Of a stretch of DNA of 64,000 bases, positions 59,901-64,000 are shown piece after piece. The number at the start of each line of letters is the position of its first letter. The first letter of the stretch is position 1. The position numbers and the translations under genes are program-made. The stretch is taken from NCBI RefSeq assembly GCF_003014575.1, contig NZ_PYGF01000005.1, positions 62,001 to 126,000 of the forward strand, in the 5' to 3' direction. This stretch comes from Cecembia rubra. GTDB taxonomy: Bacteria; Bacteroidota; Bacteroidia; Cytophagales; Cyclobacteriaceae. Under the pieces are notes generated by a model. That model did not search any database. It had not been told where the DNA came from and saw nothing but the letters and a program-made list of their open reading frames with translations.

Positions 59901-61034
59901 TCAATGATGCAACTGCTCAATAATTTCCCAGAAAATATCCACTCCTGTAGGAATCAGTTCATCTGGAAAATCAAAATTGGGTTCATGAAGTTGGGGCTGT
60001 TTTTTTCCTGATCCCAAACCAAAAAGTAATGTCTTGGAATGATGGGAAAATAATCCAAAATCTTCAGACCAACGAAAAGGAACTCTTACGTGTTTGATCT
60101 TTAAACCTAGCCTTTTGGCAGCTTCATTGCCATAATTCCAGGCCTCGGAATCATTGTGTGTTGCCGAAAAAATCTCTGTGTAACCGAAAGACACTTCCAG
60201 GCTATATTCTTTGCCTATCTGTTGGCATAGTTTTTCTGCATATTTGATCAATAAGTCTCGGGTTTCATCTTCAAAGGCTCTTAATGTAGCCATCACTGTA
60301 GCTTCTCCAGGTGTAGTGCCAAAAGCTATCTCACCCAATTTGGCATGAATAACAGTAACTAGGGAAAACTTTTTCATGGCCTCAGGTAATTTTTCTAAAG
60401 CCACGATGATTTTAGACATGGCCAAGGCAGGGGAATTGCCTGCTTCAGGATGTGCAGAGTGTGAATTCCTTCCTTTCAGCCTGATGATCATGCCTGCAGA
60501 AGCAGTCGCAAATGCCCCTTTTTTTATCAGTACCTGATGAGTGTCATAGTGGGGAAGGTTGTGAAGGGCAAAAGCAAAATCCGGCTTGATCTCTTCGAAT
60601 TTAGGGCCTTCAATAACCGCTTTTGCTCCTTCGCCCGTTTCTTCGGCCGGTTGGAATAATAGGACAACTTTCCCTTTGTTAGGTCTTTTTTCCGCCAATT
60701 TCAGCCCCAGTCCGGAAATAATGGCCATGTGTCCATCATGTCCACATACATGTGATTTTCCAGATACTTTACTCAGATGCGGAATTTGGTTTTGCTCTCT
60801 AATTGGCAAAGCATCCAATTCACAACGGTATAGTGAGGTAAGTCCTGCCTCCTTTCCCTCAAAAACAAAGGCAATTCCTTCTCCTCCAAGTTCTGTAAGA
60901 GTCCTGTCAACAGGTACATCCTTAAAAAATTCCAAAATCCTTTTGGCGGTTTCTTTTTCTTCCCCTGAGAGTTCCGGATATTGGTGTAGGGTTTTTCTAA
61001 AATTGCTGAGTTTTTTGAGGGTGGAATTATCCAT
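59901..61034 (-). CDS. M20-family amidohydrolase
   Basis: A 377-residue metallopeptidase of the M20D type (hippurate/IAA-amino acid hydrolase, N-acyl amino acid amidohydrolase). Metal ligands are seen in SHVCGHDGHMAIISGLG, PAEETGEGAKAVIEG and FALHNLPHYDTH. The dimerisation domain begins near IRLKGRNSHSAHPEAGNSPA. ATG 61034 (MDNSTLKKL) is preferred over a TTG at 61040. No signal peptide, so cytoplasmic. The acyl substrate is unknown. Nothing nearby suggests a pathway. Confidence 0.93.
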   Translation of the reverse strand: MDNSTLKKLSNFRKTLHQYPELSGEEKETAKRILEFFKDVPVDRTLTELGGEGIAFVFEGKEAGLTSLYRCELDALPIREQNQIPHLSKVSGKSHVCGHDGHMAIISGLGLKLAEKRPNKGKVVLLFQPAEETGEGAKAVIEGPKFEEIKPDFAFALHNLPHYDTHQVLIKKGAFATASAGMIIRLKGRNSHSAHPEAGNSPALAMSKIIVALEKLPEAMKKFSLVTVIHAKLGEIAFGTTPGEATVMATLRAFEDETRDLLIKYAEKLCQQIGKEYSLEVSFGYTEIFSATHNDSEAWNYGNEAAKRLGLKIKHVRVPFRWSEDFGLFSHHSKTLLFGLGSGKKQPQLHEPNFDFPDELIPTGVDIFWEIIEQLHH

Positions 61035-61201
61035 ATTCAATTATTTTAGGGCTTCGCAAGAAAGTTTTTTGTTCAAAATGGAGAATTTTGTACAAGCTTA
61101 AAAGAATAACGTTCAAATTATTCTCACTGTTATTCAGAGGGCTTATATATTTAACCGAACTTTTATATATTGGATAGACTTACCACTTAAACCAATTGAA
61201 A

Positions 61202-61378
61202 ATGACAGCAGAGCAAAAAACAGCCATCGAACAGGAAATTGAAAAGCTTAGGAACAGCCTTACTGGGGACATGTTTCAGGACATGGATACCAGAGACAGG
61301 ATTCATAATTTGGAAATGCAATTGAAAGGTGTCAAACCTATGGATAGCCATTTTGACTGCATCGGGTGCGGAAGTTGA
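61202..61378 (+). CDS. Small CxxC protein, conserved hypothetical
   Basis: A 58-residue protein: helical charged N-terminal part (KTAIEQEIEKLRNSLTGD, DTRDRIHNLEMQLKG) and a C-terminal FDCIGCGS with one CxxC pair. Short proteins with this layout and a CGS end occur widely in Bacteroidota, but I know of no function; a metal- or redox-linked role is possible. ATG 61202 is the natural start (the frame opens two codons earlier with TTG). It is monocistronic and followed by a hairpin. Confidence 0.75.
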   Translation: MTAEQKTAIEQEIEKLRNSLTGDMFQDMDTRDRIHNLEMQLKGVKPMDSHFDCIGCGS

Positions 61379-61402
61379 GTAAAAGGGCATCAAAACATTT
61401 TG

Positions 61403-61450
61403 AGGGTCATGCTTCATTCAAAATTGATGTAGCTTGACCCTTTTGATTTA
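61403..61450 (+). terminator. Terminator after the small CxxC protein
   Basis: AGGGTCA (61403-61409) and TGACCCT (61435-61441) form a 7-bp stem closing a 25-nt loop, followed by TTTTGATTTATTTTTT. Confidence 0.55.
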
Positions 61451-61504
61451 TTTTTTAAGAACTTTGCCTAAAATACCTTGACCTGAAAACAAAAATTCTC
61501 TTTT

Positions 61505-62164
61505 ATGTCCTACCGTTATTTTGTGATATACAAGCCATTTGGAATCCTAAGCCAATTCAGTGGGGATCAAGACAACCTAAAGGCACTAGGTGAATTTCCC
61601 AAAGAAGTTTATCCTGTCGGCCGCTTGGATAAAGACAGTGAAGGTTTGCTGCTGATCACAGATGATAAATCCCTGAATAATTATTTACTTCATCCAAGTT
61701 TTGGACATAAACGGACTTATTTTGCACAGGTAGAGGGTGTTCCTTCAGAGATTGCTATCAGGCAATTGGAAACCGGAGTTGATATCAATGTAGATGGAAA
61801 AATGTACCGCACCAAAAAAGCATTTGCAAAAGTGTTGGAAGGGGAGCCATCCCTTCCTGAAAGAGATCCTCCCATTCGATACCGGAAATCCGTTCCAGAT
61901 ACATGGATATCACTTTCATTAATTGAAGGAAAAAACAGGCAAGTTAGGAAAATGACTGCTGCTGTAGGATTTCCTACATTGAGATTGGTGAGATGGTCTA
62001 TGGAAAATTTAAGTATTGAAGGCTTTCAATCCGGTGAAGTCAGAGAATATAGCCAAGAAGAACTCTATCGTTTATTGAATGTGACAGAAAGGAAAATCCA
62101 GAATACAAAAAAGGACAATCCAAAGAAAATAGTCTCAGTACCTTCAGTAAAAAGAAGGTCTTAA
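61505..62164 (+). CDS. Pseudouridine synthase, RsuA/RluE-like
   Basis: A 219-residue pseudouridine synthase without an S4 domain. The catalytic Asp is in VGRLDKDSEGLLLIT, with HPSFGHKRTYFAQVEG and LIEGKNRQVRKMTAAVGFPT following. The compact size fits RluE (23S rRNA position 2457 in E. coli) or the related tRNA/rRNA type; the exact target cannot be decided. A basic tail (KKDNPKKIVSVPSVKRRS) may bind rRNA. Confidence 0.93.
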   Translation: MSYRYFVIYKPFGILSQFSGDQDNLKALGEFPKEVYPVGRLDKDSEGLLLITDDKSLNNYLLHPSFGHKRTYFAQVEGVPSEIAIRQLETGVDINVDGKMYRTKKAFAKVLEGEPSLPERDPPIRYRKSVPDTWISLSLIEGKNRQVRKMTAAVGFPTLRLVRWSMENLSIEGFQSGEVREYSQEELYRLLNVTERKIQNTKKDNPKKIVSVPSVKRRS

Positions 62165-62335
62165 ATGTTAATATTTCTAACCTTTTATCAAGAAGAAAGA
62201 GCAGGAATTGGCATATAGGGGATTTTATTCTAATTTTAGACCGCTTGAACGAGCCAAAGGTCCTTTGTAATTGTATAGATTGAAGGAGTCACAAGCTTAG
62301 GGAAATGATTTTGTAAATTTTATTATACGAATTAA

Positions 62336-63307
62336 ATGCATCAGGAGAAAATCCAACAAGTAATAGAAGAGGTTAAAAAAGTGGTAGTTGGCCAGGACAG
62401 GATGATCAACCGGTTGCTGGTTGGTCTTTTTACCAATGGCCATATACTTTTGGAAGGAGTGCCGGGTCTTGCTAAAACGCTCACTGTAAACACCTTGGCC
62501 AAAGTTTTGCATTTGGATTTTAGAAGAATTCAGTTTACACCGGATTTATTACCATCCGATCTGATCGGAACGATGATATACAACCAACAGGAAGCCAATT
62601 TTGAGGTAAAAAAAGGGCCTATTTTCGCCAATATTATTCTGGCGGATGAGGTGAACCGTTCTCCTGCCAAAGTACAATCGGCCTTATTGGAAGCAATGCA
62701 GGAAAAGCAGGTGACCATAGGTGAGACCACTTTTCAGTTGGACAGGCCATTTCTGGTATTGGCTACCCAAAACCCGGTCGATCAAGAAGGAACCTACCCC
62801 CTTCCTGAAGCTCAGGTGGACAGATTTATGATGAAGGTCCATATTGATTATCCTTCCAAAGAAGATGAAATGGAAGTAATGAGGAGAATGGCCAATATGC
62901 AGTTCAGCTCAGATGTACAGGCCATTCTATCCAAAGAAGATATTTTTGCGATTCGGGCTGCCATTAATGAGGTCAAAATTGCAGAGCCCCTGGAAAACTA
63001 TATTATTGAACTGGTTTTTGCCACACGTTTTCCAGAAAAATATGGGTTGAAGGAGGAAGCTAAATACATCCAATTTGGTGTATCTCCTAGGGCGAGTATT
63101 AATCTGAACCTTGCTTCCAGGGCTATAGCTTACATGGCAGGAAGAGAATATGTGCTTCCAGAGGACATCAAAGCTGTAGCAGAGGATGTACTTAACCATA
63201 GGATTATCCTCAATTATGAGGCAGAAGCTGACAATGTAAGTACAAGAGATCTGGTAAGGAGATTATTGGAAAAAATACCCATTAACAAATCGGTAACATT
63301 GAAATAA
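62336..63307 (+). CDS. MoxR-family AAA+ ATPase
   Basis: A 323-residue MoxR ATPase: Walker A LEGVPGLAKTL, the MoxR signature RIQFTPDLLPSDLIGT, Walker B IILADEVNRSPAKVQSALLE, sensor 1 LATQNPVDQEGTYPLPEAQ and the arginine-rich lid. Members act with DUF58 and VWA-domain proteins (BatA/B) as chaperones for metal or complex assembly. None of these partners follows: a strong terminator begins 48 nt downstream, so this gene is monocistronic. Confidence 0.95.
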   Translation: MHQEKIQQVIEEVKKVVVGQDRMINRLLVGLFTNGHILLEGVPGLAKTLTVNTLAKVLHLDFRRIQFTPDLLPSDLIGTMIYNQQEANFEVKKGPIFANIILADEVNRSPAKVQSALLEAMQEKQVTIGETTFQLDRPFLVLATQNPVDQEGTYPLPEAQVDRFMMKVHIDYPSKEDEMEVMRRMANMQFSSDVQAILSKEDIFAIRAAINEVKIAEPLENYIIELVFATRFPEKYGLKEEAKYIQFGVSPRASINLNLASRAIAYMAGREYVLPEDIKAVAEDVLNHRIILNYEAEADNVSTRDLVRRLLEKIPINKSVTLK

Positions 63308-63355
63308 AGGAGGTTGAACCGCATTGCCTTAAGTTTTAAGGATAAAACTTCTGAA

Positions 63356-63400
63356 ACAGCCATTACAATGTTAAATAATTGTAATGGCTGTCTTCTTTTT
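63356..63400 (+). terminator. Strong terminator after moxR
   Basis: ACAGCCATTACAAT (63356-63369) and ATTGTAATGGCTGT (63378-63391) give a perfect 14-bp stem with an 8-nt loop, followed by CTTCTTTTT. Confidence 0.92.
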
Positions 63401-63502
63401 GACCTGACAGATTAATGAATTCATAATTTTTTGGACCCGCTCAATTAACATTAGCTATCGACTTTTGTACCATCAGGAAAACGCTGTACAAAGTCAATAC
63501 TT

Positions 63503-64000
63503 ATGAAATTGAAATTATTGCTCACTGCCTTGTCATTGATTTTGGTAAACCTTGTTTTTGCACAAACAGGTTCTATCAGAGGATTGGTTTCGGATTCCAG
63601 ATCAGGAGAAACCATTATAGGCGCAAATGTAATTATAGAAGGAACATCTTTGGGTGTTCCAACCGGGATCGATGGAGATTTCGAAATCAACAGGGTGGAA
63701 CCGGGGATTTATACTGTTGTTATTTCCTTTATTTCTTACAAAACATTGAGGTTTGAAAACATTCAAGTGGTAGCGGAAAAGGCAACTGTTTTGAATGTGG
63801 TATTAGAAGAAGATCTTGGGGACTTAGGGGAAGTAGTTGTAATAGCTACAAGGGATACAGGATCAGATGTAGCAATCGTATCAGAAATTAGAAAATCACT
63901 GCAGGTTGTAAGCGGTATTTCCTCAGATCAGATCAGGCTTTCCCAGGATGGCAATGCTGCCCAAGTGATGAAGCGTGTATCCGGAGTAAGTATTGTGGAC
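63503..64000 (+). CDS. TonB-dependent receptor, N-terminal part (truncated by window edge)
   Basis: The first 166 codons of a large outer-membrane receptor, with no stop before the window end. Signal peptide MKLKLLLTALSLILVNLVFA is followed by a CarboxypepD_reg-like domain (IRGLVSDSRSGETIIGANVI, GVPTGIDGDFEINRVEPG) and the start of the plug (GEVVVIATRD, SSDQIRLSQDGNAAQVMKRV). The plug's LSQDGNAAQVMKRVSG region suggests a receptor type that takes up siderophores, peptides or glycans; the ligand is not readable. No SusD partner is visible within the window. Confidence 0.93.
   Translation, partial: MKLKLLLTALSLILVNLVFAQTGSIRGLVSDSRSGETIIGANVIIEGTSLGVPTGIDGDFEINRVEPGIYTVVISFISYKTLRFENIQVVAEKATVLNVVLEEDLGDLGEVVVIATRDTGSDVAIVSEIRKSLQVVSGISSDQIRLSQDGNAAQVMKRVSGVSIVD

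Noticed and set aside
60586-61101. Plus-strand 171-codon frame opposite the M20 gene
   Set aside because: Antisense shadow of a complete metallopeptidase.

Overview
The window is about 40% G+C and comes from a member of the Bacteroidota, most likely Cytophagales, family Cyclobacteriaceae or a close relative. The evidence is the gene content (BatD-like protein, SusC-type TonB receptor with an N-terminal CarboxypepD_reg domain, Reg_prop/Y_Y_Y sensor kinase, DUF4212 symporter subunit), the Bacteroidota promoter elements (TTG, about 19 nt, TAnnTTTG) seen before several genes, and short intragenic palindromes of a kind I associate with this phylum. I found no tRNA, rRNA, CRISPR array, prophage or intact insertion sequence. 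Assignments rest on motif recognition only; no database search was run.

Layout. (1) 1-10 kb is housekeeping. A minus-strand run holds a DAACS symporter, aroC, a BatD-like protein, a GNAT-like protein, queG and ruvB; the divergent plus-strand pair is apbE and a ZIP metal transporter. (2) 10.1-22.2 kb is a plus-strand acetate/carboxylate module: an IS1-InsA-like zinc-ribbon/HTH protein, an outer-membrane porin, DUF4212 plus SSS symporter subunits, a DUF3311-like peptide, a CrbS/CbrA-type transporter-histidine kinase, a receiver-only response regulator, acetyl-CoA synthetase, a cNMP/CBS/DUF294 nucleotidyltransferase and a DnaQ-like exonuclease. (3) 22.2-44.7 kb is a signalling island: six histidine kinases of related type, two paralogous receiver proteins, a receiver-adenylate cyclase, a YitT protein, an HD protein, a lipoprotein paired with a periplasmic-propeller sensor kinase, and a receiver remnant. 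Its centrepiece is a 1953-residue kinase with eight tandem sensory modules. (4) 44.8-55.3 kb is metabolic: an S9 peptidase and a serine hydrolase in tandem, an SDR, a three-gene 2-oxoacid:ferredoxin oxidoreductase operon, and a Tat-exported PLP enzyme. (5) 55.7-64 kb holds small proteins, an arsenic operon (arsR, DUF6428, arsC, acr3) with a clear candidate ArsR operator, an M20 amidohydrolase, a pseudouridine synthase, a MoxR ATPase and the start of a TonB-dependent receptor.

How the genes fit together. The 10-22 kb block reads as uptake (porin, symporter), activation (Acs) and sensing (transporter-kinase plus receiver) of acetate or related carboxylates, with no DNA-binding response regulator in the operon. 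The 22-45 kb block appears to have grown by duplication: adjacent kinases share nearly identical DNA for their catalytic halves, two receivers are paralogous, and several repeats in the giant kinase are nearly identical. The kinases also carry unusual in-frame repeats. A 21-bp tandem repeat encodes a charged heptad at the tip of the dimerisation domain and resembles intergenic repeats of the arsenic operon. Short palindromes sit in loops of the ATPase domain. This repeat-shaped kinase cluster is the strongest candidate for something undescribed.
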